Notes under the pieces: generated by a model
The model's database searches: none
What the model was told of the DNA's origin: nothing
Seen by the model: the letters and a program-made list of their open reading frames with translations, nothing else
Shown: positions 52,871 through 62,762 of the stretch, one piece after another
Layout of the letters: every line of letters starts with the position of its first letter
Position numbering within the stretch: the stretch's first letter is position 1
Made by a program: the position numbers and the translations under genes
Assembly (NCBI RefSeq): GCF_000215745.1
Contig: NC_015663.1
Location: 992,001-1,056,000, forward strand
Source: Klebsiella aerogenes KCTC 2190
GTDB lineage: Bacteria; Pseudomonadota; Gammaproteobacteria; Enterobacterales; Enterobacteriaceae
DNA length: 64,000 nucleotides
Reading direction: 5' to 3'

Positions 52871-53473
52871 CTACTCAGATTCCCGCGCTTCGCTTACCAC
52901 TTTACGAAAGATCCGCTCCAGCGGTTCCGGGTCGCCCATTGCGCCCAGCTGGTTAGCCTGGCTCCACGCATCCGGATCGATGCCCCGCCAGTCAAGCAGG
53001 TAGCCGGCGTGAATGGCCAACTGTTCGAAGAAGATCCTTTGCGTCAGGCCGTTGCCAAGGCGGAACGGGTGCAGGACATTGATTTCGCCGTAGTACCAGC
53101 TCAGTCGCTCGACGAACGTCTCCCGGGGTTGTTCACACAGATAGTCCTCTTCTTCCAGCTTGCGCATCAGCGCGTTGCCCTCTTTCTCTATCCACGCGAA
53201 GTGGCAAAACGGCGTATCGCCCTGGTAGATATCGATTTCCCGCAGTTTGCCCGCCCAGTCAAAGAGATCCTGATAAAGTTGCCGGTGAATGGCGCACAGA
53301 TGCGGTAAGCCGCGGCCGCGTGGGCCCAACGGGATCGTCGCCGCGCGCAGCGAAGTGAATTCCCATGCCGTTTGTTCCAGCCGCTGCGCCTGACGAATAC
53401 CCAGCCGATTACGCAACACATCCAGCGTCGGATAGAGATAGGGGTCGCGATCGTCGCCATATTTAGCGCTCAT
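52871..53473 (-). CDS. fic: Fic-domain protein (toxin of yhfG-fic pair)
   Basis: A 200-residue Fic protein. The active helix reads [12 protein letters not shown] (135-146). H135, G140, N141, G142 and the last R146 are kept, but the acidic residue normally before GNG (Mg2+ binding) is Leu (L139) and the arginine after it is L143. E. coli Fic, as I recall it, has the same changes. Family members transfer AMP to target proteins; activity here may be low. Its start lies 11 bases inside the end of yhfG. Confidence 0.94.
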   Translation of the reverse strand: MSAKYGDDRDPYLYPTLDVLRNRLGIRQAQRLEQTAWEFTSLRAATIPLGPRGRGLPHLCAIHRQLYQDLFDWAGKLREIDIYQGDTPFCHFAWIEKEGNALMRKLEEEDYLCEQPRETFVERLSWYYGEINVLHPFRLGNGLTQRIFFEQLAIHAGYLLDWRGIDPDAWSQANQLGAMGDPEPLERIFRKVVSEARESE

Positions 53474-53630
53474 GACGCCTCCTCAGCTCGGCAAGACGCG
53501 CCAGCGCTTCCTCAGCCGTCAAGGTAACGAGCGGTACCGTCGCGCCTTCAAGGCGTCGGCTGGCCTGAAAATTGGCATTGCGGGTCTGTTCCCAGAGCCG
53601 GGATTTTTGTTTATCGGTGAGTAAACGCAT
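53463..53630 (-). CDS. yhfG: YhfG, FicA-type antitoxin
   Basis: A 55-residue basic protein, [20 protein letters not shown] onward, ending [10 protein letters not shown]. It contains SRRLEG (S24, E28, G29), the [S/T]xxxE[G/N] motif with which Fic antitoxins block the ATP site of Fic proteins. Its stop overlaps the fic start by 11 bases, and AGGAGG, the fic RBS, lies within its last codons. The gene order antitoxin-toxin and the overlap fit a two-gene Fic system. Confidence 0.9.
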   Translation of the reverse strand: MRLLTDKQKSRLWEQTRNANFQASRRLEGATVPLVTLTAEEALARLAELRRRHER

Positions 53631-53736
53631 GGTCGCCTCCCTTATCGTCCCCTGTGTGCCACAAGTATAAGCAGCAATTTCAGGTTACGCAGAGAGGCAA
53701 GCAGGGCGCAGGCGGACCGCCCGCGCCAGAAGAGGA

Positions 53737-54315
<579 letters not shown>

Positions 54316-54446
54316 TTAACGGAGCAGAGTAAAAAGCAAGTGCCTTGATTCTAAAGAGCCTTTGCATAGCGGGCTAGCCTTTTACCTAATTTTACTTAGC
54401 TGAAACACTTGTTACGAACTGACTCAGGGGTGAGCAAACATATTAA

Positions 54447-54462
54447 TGTGACAAAGATCACA
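54447..54462. promoter_or_regulatory. CRP-binding site between ppiA and tsgA
   Basis: TGTGA CAAAGA TCACA, a perfect CRP consensus palindrome. It lies 141 bases upstream of the ppiA ATG and 121 bases upstream of the tsgA ATG, so it could act on either. ppiA is CRP-regulated in E. coli. Confidence 0.8.
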
Positions 54463-54583
54463 TAAAATCATGCAATAAGCTCTACATTTCAATATAAACG
54501 TTTGCCTTCATCACTTGAATGAATAAAATCTGTGCGCCCGGCGCAGCGTCAACGCGCTTTACCTATCTATTCACAGGCCTGTC

Positions 54584-55762
54584 ATGACTAACAGCAATCG
54601 TATCAAGCTCACATGGATCAGCTTTTTCTCCTACGCCCTGACCGGCGCGTTGGTGATCGTCACCGGGATGGTGATGGGGAACATCGCGGATTATTTCCAT
54701 CTGCCGGTGTCCAGTATGAGTAACACCTTTACCTTCCTCAATGCCGGTATTCTGATTTCTATCTTCCTCAATGCCTGGCTGATGGAGATCGTGCCGCTGA
54801 AAACCCAGCTGCGCTTCGGCTTTATCCTGATGCTGTTAGCTATCGCCGGACTGATGTTCGGCCACAGCCTGACGCTGTTCTCCGCGTCGATGTTCGTGCT
54901 CGGTCTGGTCAGCGGGATCACCATGTCGATCGGTACTTTCCTGATTACCCACATGTATGAAGGCCGCCAGCGCGGCGCGCGTCTGCTGTTCACGGACTCC
55001 TTCTTCAGCATGGCAGGGATGATCTTCCCGATGGTCGCCGCCGTTCTGCTAGCGCGCAGCATCGAGTGGTACTGGGTTTACGCCTGTATCGGCCTGGTCT
55101 ACGTTGCTATTTTCGTGCTGACTTTCGGCTGTGAGTTCCCGGTGCTTGGCAACAAAGCGCTGGCGGAAAACAGCCAGCCGGTAGTGAAAGAGAAATGGGG
55201 CATCGGCGTGCTGTTCCTTTCCATCGCCGCGCTGTGCTACATCCTCGGCCAGTTGGGCTTTATCTCCTGGGTACCGGAATATGCCAAAGGCCTCGGCATG
55301 AGCCTCGGCGACGCCGGTAAGTTGGTCAGCGATTTCTGGATGTCCTATATGATCGGCATGTGGTCGTTCAGCTTCATCCTGCGCTTCTTCGACCTGCAGC
55401 GCATCCTGACCGTGCTGGCGGGCCTGGCGACAGTCCTGATGTATCTGTTCATTAACGGTTCGCCGGAGCATATGCCGTGGTTCATCCTGACCCTTGGCTT
55501 CTTCTCCAGCGCCATCTATACCTCGATCATTACTCTGGGCTCGCAGCAGACTAAAGTCGCTTCACCGAAGCTGGTGAACTTCATTCTGACCTGCGGCACT
55601 ATCGGCACCATGCTGACCTTCGTGGTGACCGGGCCGATCGTCGCGGCCAGCGGCCCGCTGGCCGCGCTGCACACCGCGAACGGCCTCTATGCCGTGGTAT
55701 TCGTGATGTGTCTGCTCCTTGGCTTCGTTTCCCGCCACCGTCAGAACGCGTCGGCGCACTAA
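54584..55762 (+). CDS. tsgA: TsgA major facilitator transporter
   Basis: A 392-residue MFS protein with 12 predicted transmembrane helices in two halves. [20 protein letters not shown] starts it. Substrate unknown. In E. coli tsgA lies directly before nirB; here a cytosine deaminase gene is inserted between them and converges on tsgA with a 4-base overlap. Confidence 0.94.
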   Translation: MTNSNRIKLTWISFFSYALTGALVIVTGMVMGNIADYFHLPVSSMSNTFTFLNAGILISIFLNAWLMEIVPLKTQLRFGFILMLLAIAGLMFGHSLTLFSASMFVLGLVSGITMSIGTFLITHMYEGRQRGARLLFTDSFFSMAGMIFPMVAAVLLARSIEWYWVYACIGLVYVAIFVLTFGCEFPVLGNKALAENSQPVVKEKWGIGVLFLSIAALCYILGQLGFISWVPEYAKGLGMSLGDAGKLVSDFWMSYMIGMWSFSFILRFFDLQRILTVLAGLATVLMYLFINGSPEHMPWFILTLGFFSSAIYTSIITLGSQQTKVASPKLVNFILTCGTIGTMLTFVVTGPIVAASGPLAALHTANGLYAVVFVMCLLLGFVSRHRQNASAH

Positions 55763-57081
55763 GCCTTAGGCCCCTTTGCTTCGGCAAAGGGGCTATTTTT
55801 GGTAAAAAACAACTCCTCGCCACCTTTATCGGTCTGTATCCACGTCTGCGCCAGCTGCGTAGTCGCAATGACCCTTCCCTGACGAATTGACCACCGTACC
55901 GGCACCTGGCAGCGTACGGCTTCAAAACCGTTTTCCGCCGGCAAGATCACCAGATTGGCCGGGTTGCCGGTAGCAATGCCGTAATCATTGAGCCCAAAGG
56001 TTCTGGCGCTGTTGTGGGTAATCAGCTGCAGACTGTCGTTAATCTGCTGATAGCCCATCAACTGGCAAACGTGTAGCCCCATATGCAGTACCTGTAGCAT
56101 GTTGCCGGTTCCCAACGGATACCATGGGTCGAACACATCATCGTGGCCAAAACAGACATTAATGCCGGCCGCCATCAGCTCCTTGACCCGCGTCACGCCG
56201 CGCCGCTTCGGGTAGTCATCAAAGCGCCCCTGCAGATGAATATTGACCAGCGGGTTGGCGACGAAGTTAATGCCCGAGAGTTTTAACAGGCGGAACAGCC
56301 GCGAGGTATAAGCGCCATTGTAGGAGTGCATCGCGGTCGTATGACTCGCGGTCACCCGTGGGCCGATTCCCTCTTTTAATGCCAGCGCGGCGACCGTTTC
56401 GACAAAGCGCGACTGTTCATCGTCAATTTCATCACAGTGGATATCCAGCGGACGCTGGTATTTCTGCGCCAGACGGAAAGCGATATGCAGCGATTCCACT
56501 CCGTATTCACGAGTAAATTCGAAATGCGGGATCGCCCCAACCACATCGGCGCCCAGCCGTAACGCCTCCTCCAGCAAACTCTCACCATTGGGGTAGGATA
56601 AAATCCCTTCCTGGGGGAAGGCGACTATCTGCAAATCGACCCACGGCGCTACCTCTTGTTTGACTTCCAGCATCGCTTTCAGCGCCGTCAGAGACGGGTC
56701 AGAAACATCGACATGGGTGCGGACAAACTGGATGCCGTTAGCAATTTGCCAGCGCAGGGTTTTCCACGCACGGGCTTTCACATCCTCATGGCTTAGCAGC
56801 GCTTTACGCTCCGCCCAACGCTCAATCCCTTCGAACAACGTTCCGGACTGGTTCCAGTTCGGTTCTCCCGCCGTCTGCGTGGTATCGAGATGAATGTGCG
56901 GTTCGATAAACGGCGGGATGGCCAATCCGCCGCGGGCGTTAAGCACTTCGTAGCTCTCGCTGCGCGCCTCTCCCATCGGCGTAATGTCGCCGAATCGCCC
57001 TTTATCAATCGCAATCTGCCACAGCCCTTCCTTCTTTGGCAGATGGACGTTCTGAATTAACCACAGTGGCGTTGTCGACAT
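55759..57081 (-). CDS. codA: Cytosine deaminase CodA
   Basis: A 440-residue amidohydrolase that deaminates cytosine to uracil and ammonia. Metal ligands: EPHIHLD (H62, H64), HCDEIDDEQ and [10 protein letters not shown]; the catalytic aspartate lies in [12 protein letters not shown]. It matches E. coli CodA strongly up to about residue 410 and then ends in a different tail that reads through the tsgA terminator hairpin. I start at MSTTPLW (57081). The codB permease is not adjacent, unlike the E. coli codBA operon. Confidence 0.93.
   Translation of the reverse strand: MSTTPLWLIQNVHLPKKEGLWQIAIDKGRFGDITPMGEARSESYEVLNARGGLAIPPFIEPHIHLDTTQTAGEPNWNQSGTLFEGIERWAERKALLSHEDVKARAWKTLRWQIANGIQFVRTHVDVSDPSLTALKAMLEVKQEVAPWVDLQIVAFPQEGILSYPNGESLLEEALRLGADVVGAIPHFEFTREYGVESLHIAFRLAQKYQRPLDIHCDEIDDEQSRFVETVAALALKEGIGPRVTASHTTAMHSYNGAYTSRLFRLLKLSGINFVANPLVNIHLQGRFDDYPKRRGVTRVKELMAAGINVCFGHDDVFDPWYPLGTGNMLQVLHMGLHVCQLMGYQQINDSLQLITHNSARTFGLNDYGIATGNPANLVILPAENGFEAVRCQVPVRWSIRQGRVIATTQLAQTWIQTDKGGEELFFTKNSPFAEAKGPKA
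55770..55799 (+). terminator. Terminator of tsgA, inside codA 3' end
   Basis: GCCCCTTTGC, UUCG tetraloop, GCAAAGGGGC (55770-55779 with 55784-55793), then TATTTTTGG. A strong Rho-independent terminator for tsgA. On the opposite strand the same bases encode the last residues of CodA. Confidence 0.92.
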
Positions 57082-57195
57082 AGTTTGCCCCCCTGAATAT
57101 TGCTTATTTCTTCCGCTGCCTTTGTACATAAAAAGAACAGAACGGAAAAGCCTGATTTTTCCATCACTTAGAAAAATCATTATAAATCATAAATA

Positions 57196-57211
57196 TACCC
57201 ATTAAGTGGTA
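57196..57211 (+). promoter_or_regulatory. NarL/NarP site upstream of nirB
   Basis: TACCCATTAAGTGGTA, two 7-base heptamers in the 7-2-7 inverted layout recognised by NarL and NarP. Its centre lies about 28 bases upstream of the FNR-site centre, as in the E. coli nirB promoter. Confidence 0.8.
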
Positions 57212-57224
57212 GGTAAGTTCTAAA

Positions 57225-57238
57225 TTGATTTGTATCAA
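57225..57238 (+). promoter_or_regulatory. FNR site of the nirB promoter
   Basis: TTGATTTGTATCAA, a perfect FNR consensus (TTGAT N4 ATCAA). A class II promoter would start about 41.5 bases downstream, near 57273, with a -10-like TAAGGT at about 57260-57265. It predicts anaerobic induction of nirB, raised further by nitrate or nitrite through NarL/NarP. Confidence 0.9.
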
Positions 57239-57296
57239 TGAGTGTAGTAGCTGAATCGTTAAGGTAGGCGGTAATAGAAAAGAAATCGAGGCAAAA

Positions 57297-59840
57297 ATGA
57301 GCAAAGTCAGAATCGCTATTATCGGTAACGGCATGGTCGGCCATCGCTTTATCGAAGAGCTTCTTGATAAGGCGCCTGCCGGACAATTCGACATTACCGT
57401 GTTCTGTGAAGAGCCGCGTATCGCCTATGACCGTGTCCACCTGTCGTCTTACTTCTCCCATCACACTGCGGAAGAGCTGTCGCTGGTACGCGAAGGTTTC
57501 TATGAGAAACACGGCGTCAAGGTACTGGTCGGCGAACGCGCGATTACCATCAACCGTCAGGAAAAGGTGATCCACTCCAGCGCTGGCCGTACCGTTTTCT
57601 ACGACAAGCTGATTATGGCGACTGGCTCATACCCGTGGATCCCGCCCATTAAAGGCGCGGAAACCCAGGATTGCTTCGTCTATCGTACTATTGAAGATCT
57701 TAACGCCATCGAATCCTGCGCCCGTCGCAGCAAACGCGGCGCGGTGGTCGGCGGCGGTCTGCTCGGCCTGGAAGCGGCTGGCGCGCTGAAAAATCTCGGC
57801 GTGGAAACCCACGTGATCGAGTTTGCGCCGATGCTGATGGCCGAGCAGCTCGACCAGATGGGCGGCGAGCAGCTGAAGCGTAAGATTGAAAGCATGGGTG
57901 TGAAAGTTCACACCAGCAAAAACACCAAAGAGATCGTTCAGCAGGGCACCGAGGCGCGCAAAACGATGCGCTTCGCCGACGGTAGCGAACTGCAGGTCGA
58001 TTTCATCGTCTTCTCTACCGGTATCCGTCCGCGCGACAAGCTGGCTACCCAGTGCGGTCTCGCCGTCGCCCAACGCGGCGGCATCATGGTCAACGATAGC
58101 TGCCAGACCTCCGATCCGGATATCTACGCTATCGGCGAATGCGCCAGCTGGAATAACCGCGTATACGGTCTTGTCGCCCCGGGCTACAAAATGGCGCAGG
58201 TTACCGTTGACCATATCCTCGGCAACGACAATCTGTTCACCGGCGCCGACCTCAGCGCCAAGCTGAAGCTGCTCGGCGTGGACGTTGGCGGTATCGGCGA
58301 CGCCCACGGGCGCACGCCGGGCGCGCGTAGCTACGTCTATCTCGACGAAAGCAAAGAAGTCTACAAACGGCTCATTGTCAGCGAAGATAACAAAACCCTG
58401 CTTGGCGCGGTACTGGTCGGCGACACCAGCGATTACGGCAACCTGCTGCAGCTGGTGCTGAATGCCATCGAGCTGCCGGAAAACCCGGATTCGCTGATCC
58501 TCCCGGCCCACGCCGGCAGCGGCAAGCCATCCATCGGCGTGGATAAACTGCCGGACAGCGCGCAGATTTGTTCCTGCTTCGACGTCAGCAAAGGCGACCT
58601 GATCGCCGCTATCAATAAAGGCTGCCACACCGTGGCGGCGCTGAAAGCGGAAACCAAAGCCGGAACCGGCTGCGGCGGCTGTATTCCGCTGGTGACGCAG
58701 GTGCTCAACGCCGAGCTGGCGAAACAGGGTATCGAAGTGAACAACAATCTGTGTGAGCACTTCGCCTACTCTCGCCAGGAGCTGTTCCACCTGATCCGCG
58801 TCGAAGGCATCAAAACCTTCGACGAACTGCTGGAAAAACATGGTCAGGGCTACGGCTGTGAAGTCTGTAAGCCGACCGTCGGTTCCCTGCTGGCCTCCTG
58901 CTGGAATGAGTACATCCTCAAACCACAGCACACGCCGCTGCAGGACACCAACGATAACTTCCTCGCCAACATCCAGAAAGATGGCACCTACTCGGTTATC
59001 CCGCGCTCCGCAGGCGGCGAAATTACGCCAGAAGGCCTGGTTGCCGTCGGTCGCATCGCGCGCGAATTTAATCTGTATACCAAAATCACCGGCTCCCAGC
59101 GTATCGGCCTGTTCGGCGCGCAAAAAGACGATCTGCCGGAAATCTGGCGTCAACTGATTGAAGCCGGCTTCGAAACCGGCCATGCCTACGCCAAAGCGTT
59201 ACGTATGGCGAAAACCTGCGTCGGCAGTACCTGGTGCCGCTACGGCGTCGGCGATAGCGTCGGCTTCGGCGTAGAACTGGAAAACCGCTATAAAGGTATC
59301 CGTACCCCGCACAAAATGAAGTTCGGCGTCTCCGGTTGTACCCGTGAATGCGCGGAAGCGCAGGGTAAAGACGTTGGGATCATCGCCACCGAGAAAGGCT
59401 GGAACCTGTACGTGTGCGGTAACGGCGGGATGAAACCACGCCACGCCGATCTGCTGGCCGCGGACCTCGATCGCGATACGCTCATCAAATATCTCGACCG
59501 CTTTATGATGTTCTACATCCGCACCGCCGATAAGCTGACCCGTACCGCGCCGTGGCTGGACAACATGGAAGGCGGCATCGACTATCTGCGCAGCGTCATC
59601 ATCGACGATAAGCTGGGCCTGAACGATCACCTTGAAGAAGAGCTGGCTCGCCTGCGCGCCGCTTTTGCCTGCGAATGGACCGAGACCGTCAATAACCCGG
59701 CGGCACAGACGCGCTTCAAACACTTTATCAACAGCGATCAGCGCGACCCGAACGTTCAGGTGGTGCCGGAACGTGACCAGCATCGCCCGGCCACGCCCTA
59801 TGAGCGCATCCCGGTCACGCTGGTGGAGGAAAACGTATGA
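57297..59840 (+). CDS. nirB: NADH-dependent nitrite reductase large subunit
   Basis: An 847-residue cytosolic siroheme enzyme that reduces nitrite to ammonium with NADH. Domains: FAD/NAD(P)-binding (about 1-300, GNGMVGHRFIEEL), a BFD-like [2Fe-2S] domain with CSCFD and CGGC (about 420-470), then the siroheme/[4Fe-4S] domains with TCVGSTWCRYG and SGCTRECAEAQGKD (about 640-690). Length equals E. coli NirB. It is driven by the FNR/NarL promoter and overlaps nirD by four bases. Confidence 0.97.
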   Translation: MSKVRIAIIGNGMVGHRFIEELLDKAPAGQFDITVFCEEPRIAYDRVHLSSYFSHHTAEELSLVREGFYEKHGVKVLVGERAITINRQEKVIHSSAGRTVFYDKLIMATGSYPWIPPIKGAETQDCFVYRTIEDLNAIESCARRSKRGAVVGGGLLGLEAAGALKNLGVETHVIEFAPMLMAEQLDQMGGEQLKRKIESMGVKVHTSKNTKEIVQQGTEARKTMRFADGSELQVDFIVFSTGIRPRDKLATQCGLAVAQRGGIMVNDSCQTSDPDIYAIGECASWNNRVYGLVAPGYKMAQVTVDHILGNDNLFTGADLSAKLKLLGVDVGGIGDAHGRTPGARSYVYLDESKEVYKRLIVSEDNKTLLGAVLVGDTSDYGNLLQLVLNAIELPENPDSLILPAHAGSGKPSIGVDKLPDSAQICSCFDVSKGDLIAAINKGCHTVAALKAETKAGTGCGGCIPLVTQVLNAELAKQGIEVNNNLCEHFAYSRQELFHLIRVEGIKTFDELLEKHGQGYGCEVCKPTVGSLLASCWNEYILKPQHTPLQDTNDNFLANIQKDGTYSVIPRSAGGEITPEGLVAVGRIAREFNLYTKITGSQRIGLFGAQKDDLPEIWRQLIEAGFETGHAYAKALRMAKTCVGSTWCRYGVGDSVGFGVELENRYKGIRTPHKMKFGVSGCTRECAEAQGKDVGIIATEKGWNLYVCGNGGMKPRHADLLAADLDRDTLIKYLDRFMMFYIRTADKLTRTAPWLDNMEGGIDYLRSVIIDDKLGLNDHLEEELARLRAAFACEWTETVNNPAAQTRFKHFINSDQRDPNVQVVPERDQHRPATPYERIPVTLVEENV

Positions 59841-60163
59841 GCCAGTGGGTAAACATCTGCAAAATTGACGACATCCTGCCGGCGACCGGCGTCTGTGCGC
59901 TGCTGGGGCAACAGCAGGTAGCTATCTTCCGTCCGTACCATGACGACAGAGTGTTCGCCATCAGCAATATCGATCCGTTCTTCAATGCCAGCGTGCTGTC
60001 CCGCGGGATTATCGCTGAGCATGACGGCGCGCTGTGGGTTGCCAGCCCGCTGAAAAAGCAGCGCTTCCGCCTCAGCGACGGGCTGTGCATGGAAGATGAG
60101 AGCCACTCCATCGCCCACTACGAAGCCCGTGTTAAAGATGGCAAAGTGCAGCTGAAAGCCTGA
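59837..60163 (+). CDS. nirD: Nitrite reductase small subunit NirD
   Basis: A 108-residue Rieske-fold protein that partners NirB; like other enterobacterial NirD it lacks the Cys/His set for a Rieske cluster. It begins MSQWVNICKIDDILPATGVC. Its ATG overlaps the nirB stop (ATGA). In E. coli nirC, a nitrite channel, follows; here the next gene is cysG. Confidence 0.96.
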   Translation: MSQWVNICKIDDILPATGVCALLGQQQVAIFRPYHDDRVFAISNIDPFFNASVLSRGIIAEHDGALWVASPLKKQRFRLSDGLCMEDESHSIAHYEARVKDGKVQLKA

Positions 60164-60171
60164 TGCCGCAA

Positions 60172-60198
60172 GGTTCCCTCCGCGCCGCGGGGGGAACC
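60172..60198 (+). other. Strong GC-rich hairpin after nirD
   Basis: GGTTCCCTCCGCG and CGCGGGGGGAACC can form an 11-12 bp stem with one G-U pair, starting nine bases after the nirD stop. There is no U-tract, so it is not a standard terminator. It could stabilise the nirBD mRNA end or be a remnant of the region where nirC lies in E. coli. Confidence 0.7.
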
Positions 60199-60315
60199 AT
60201 ATCATCAGCTTATGACCACTAATAAGTAGAGGCGGCAAAATTCATATCTCCGTGATTCCCTCTGCTGCTATGCTACGACCGCACTCCCTTTCCCCCCTTG
60301 CCGTGAGGATCTGCC

Positions 60316-61689
60316 GTGGACCACTTACCTATTTTTTGCCAACTACGCGATCGCGACTGCTTGCTGGTCGGCGGCGGCGATGTCGCTGAACGCAAGGCGC
60401 GTCTGTTGCTCGACGCAGGCGCCCGGTTAACGGTGAACTCACGCCAGTTTACTCCGCAGTTTCAGGTGTGGGCCGAGGCGCAAATGCTGACGCTGGCGCA
60501 GGGCGATTTCAATCCTGCGCTGCTCGATAACTGCTGGCTGGCGATCGCCGCCACCGACGATGATGTCGTTAATCAGCAGGTCAGCGAGGCCGCTGAATCA
60601 CGGCGTATTTTCTGCAACGTGGTGGATGCGCCCCGTCAGGCCAGCTTTATCATGCCGTCAATTATCGACCGCTCGCCGCTGATGGTCGCCGTGTCTTCCG
60701 GCGGTACCTCCCCGGTGCTGGCGCGCCTGCTGCGTGAAAAGCTCGAATCGCTGCTGCCGCTGCACCTCGGGCAAATCGCCCGCTATGCCGGGCAGTTGCG
60801 CTCAAGGGTGAAAAAACAGTTCGCTACCGTCGGCGAGCGCCGCCGCTTCTGGGAAAAGCTGTTTGTTAACGATCGTCTCGCCCAATCGCTGGCGAACGAT
60901 GATCGTCAGGCCGTTGCCGACACCACGGAACAGTTATTGAATGAGCCGCTGGAACATCGCGGCGAAGTGGTGCTGGTGGGCGCCGGTCCGGGCGATGCCG
61001 GGCTGCTCACCCTCAAGGGACTGCAGCAGATCCAGCAGGCCGATGTAGTGGTTTATGACCGACTGGTCTCCGACGACATTATGAACCTGGTGCGCCGTGA
61101 CGCCGATCGGGTGTTTGTCGGCAAACGTGCAGGCTATCACTGCGTGCCGCAGGAGGAGATTAACCAAATCCTGCTGCGCGAAGCGCAAAGCGGCAAACGT
61201 GTTGTACGTCTGAAAGGCGGCGATCCGTTTATTTTTGGCCGCGGCGGCGAAGAGCTGGAGACCCTCTGCGCGGCAGGTATTCCGTTCTCGGTGGTGCCGG
61301 GGATCACCGCCGCCTCCGGCTGCTCGGCCTACTCCGGCATTCCGCTCACCCACCGCGATTTCGCCCAGGGCGTACGCCTGATCACCGGCCATCTGAAAAC
61401 CGGTAGCGATCTCGACTGGCAAAATCTGGCGGCGGAAAAACAGACGCTGGTGTTCTATATGGGGCTAAACCAGGCGGCGGCGATCCGCGAAAAACTGATC
61501 GCCCACGGCATGGCGGCGGATATGCCGGCCGCTATCGTCGAAAACGGCACCGCGGTCAACCAGAAGGTCGTCACCGGCACTCTGGATCGGCTGGATATCC
61601 TGGCGCAGCAGATGGCCAGCCCGGCGTTGATTATCGTGGGCCGCGTGGTGGCGCTACGCGACAAGCTGAACTGGTTTTCTCACCATTAA
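60316..61689 (+). CDS. cysG: Siroheme synthase CysG
   Basis: A 457-residue trifunctional enzyme making siroheme from uroporphyrinogen III. The N-terminal half is the dehydrogenase/ferrochelatase: [19 protein letters not shown] (18-36), catalytic D104 and phosphoserine S128 in VSSGGTSP. The C-terminal half (about 215-457) is the SAM methyltransferase, [16 protein letters not shown] and [17 protein letters not shown] start, as in E. coli. Siroheme is the cofactor of the neighbouring NirB. A separate promoter in the 152-base gap is possible. Confidence 0.97.
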   Translation: MDHLPIFCQLRDRDCLLVGGGDVAERKARLLLDAGARLTVNSRQFTPQFQVWAEAQMLTLAQGDFNPALLDNCWLAIAATDDDVVNQQVSEAAESRRIFCNVVDAPRQASFIMPSIIDRSPLMVAVSSGGTSPVLARLLREKLESLLPLHLGQIARYAGQLRSRVKKQFATVGERRRFWEKLFVNDRLAQSLANDDRQAVADTTEQLLNEPLEHRGEVVLVGAGPGDAGLLTLKGLQQIQQADVVVYDRLVSDDIMNLVRRDADRVFVGKRAGYHCVPQEEINQILLREAQSGKRVVRLKGGDPFIFGRGGEELETLCAAGIPFSVVPGITAASGCSAYSGIPLTHRDFAQGVRLITGHLKTGSDLDWQNLAAEKQTLVFYMGLNQAAAIREKLIAHGMAADMPAAIVENGTAVNQKVVTGTLDRLDILAQQMASPALIIVGRVVALRDKLNWFSHH

Positions 61690-61711
61690 GCTAATGCGCT
61701 CTGACAAAGAC

Positions 61712-61740
61712 AAAAAAACCGGGATAATCCCGGTTTTTTT
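61712..61740. terminator. Bidirectional terminator between cysG and trpS
   Basis: AAAAAAACCGGGA, short loop, TCCCGGTTTTTTT. It serves both cysG (plus) and trpS (minus). Confidence 0.93.
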
Positions 61741-61757
61741 ACCTTCAGCGAGCCTTA

Positions 61758-62762
61758 TTACGGCTTAGCGACAAAGCCAATCGCTTCATATACCGCTTTC
61801 AGAGTCTTAGAAGCGTGCGCGCTGGCCTTCTCGGCGCCCTCTTTCATCACCTGATTAAGGAACGCTTCGTCGTTGCGGAAACGGTGATAGCGCTCCTGCA
61901 GCTCGGTCAGCATCCCGGAAACGGCTTCGGCGACTTCACCTTTCAGATGGCCGTACATTTTACCTTCAAAGTGCTGTTCCAGCTCCGGAATGCTCTGGCC
62001 GGTGACGGCGGAGAGGATATCCAGCAGGTTGGAAACGCCCGCTTTGTTTTGCACATCGTAACGGACAACCGGCGGCTCGTCGGAATCGGTCACCGCGCGT
62101 TTGATCTTCTTAACTACCGATTTCGGGTCTTCCAGCAGGCCAATGACGTTGTTGCGGTTGTCATCGGACTTGGACATCTTCTTGGTCGGTTCCAGCAGCG
62201 ACATGACGCGCGCGCCGGACTTAGGAATAAACGGCTCAGGCACTTTAAAGATATCGCCATAGATAGCGTTAAAGCGCTGCGCAACGTCGCGGCTCAGCTC
62301 AAGATGCTGTTTCTGATCTTCGCCTACCGGTACCTGGTTGGTCTGGTACAGCAGGATGTCAGCGGCCATCAGTACCGGGTAGTCAAACAGACCGGCGTTG
62401 ATGTTCTCGGCGTAGCGCGCGGACTTGTCCTTAAACTGGGTCATGCGGCTCAGTTCGCCGAAATAGGTGTAGCAGTTGAGCGCCCAGCCCAGCTGTGCGT
62501 GTTCCGGCACGTGAGACTGGACGAAAATGGTGCTCTTTTGCGGATCGATACCGCAGGCCAGATACAGCGCCAGCGTATCCAGCGTTGCTTTACGCAGGTT
62601 CTGCGGATCCTGACGCACGGTGATCGCGTGCTGGTCAACGATGCAGTAAATACAGTGATAGTCATCCTGCATGTTTACCCATTGACGCAGCGCACCCATA
62701 TAGTTGCCAATGGTCAATTCACCTGAGGGCTGTGCGCCACTAAAAACGATGGGCTTAGTCAT
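61758..62762 (-). CDS. trpS: Tryptophanyl-tRNA synthetase
   Basis: A 334-residue class Ic synthetase. The HIGH-like motif is TIGN (17-20) in [17 protein letters not shown], and KMSKS lies in [10 protein letters not shown] (about 195-199). Length equals E. coli. Its start overlaps the gph stop by eight bases, in the order rpe-gph-trpS. Confidence 0.98.
   Translation of the reverse strand: MTKPIVFSGAQPSGELTIGNYMGALRQWVNMQDDYHCIYCIVDQHAITVRQDPQNLRKATLDTLALYLACGIDPQKSTIFVQSHVPEHAQLGWALNCYTYFGELSRMTQFKDKSARYAENINAGLFDYPVLMAADILLYQTNQVPVGEDQKQHLELSRDVAQRFNAIYGDIFKVPEPFIPKSGARVMSLLEPTKKMSKSDDNRNNVIGLLEDPKSVVKKIKRAVTDSDEPPVVRYDVQNKAGVSNLLDILSAVTGQSIPELEQHFEGKMYGHLKGEVAEAVSGMLTELQERYHRFRNDEAFLNQVMKEGAEKASAHASKTLKAVYEAIGFVAKP

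Noticed and set aside
57627..59183. A 518-codon open frame antisense to nirB
   Set aside because: It mirrors the codon bias of nirB, has no RBS or family match, and lies wholly inside a well-conserved gene.
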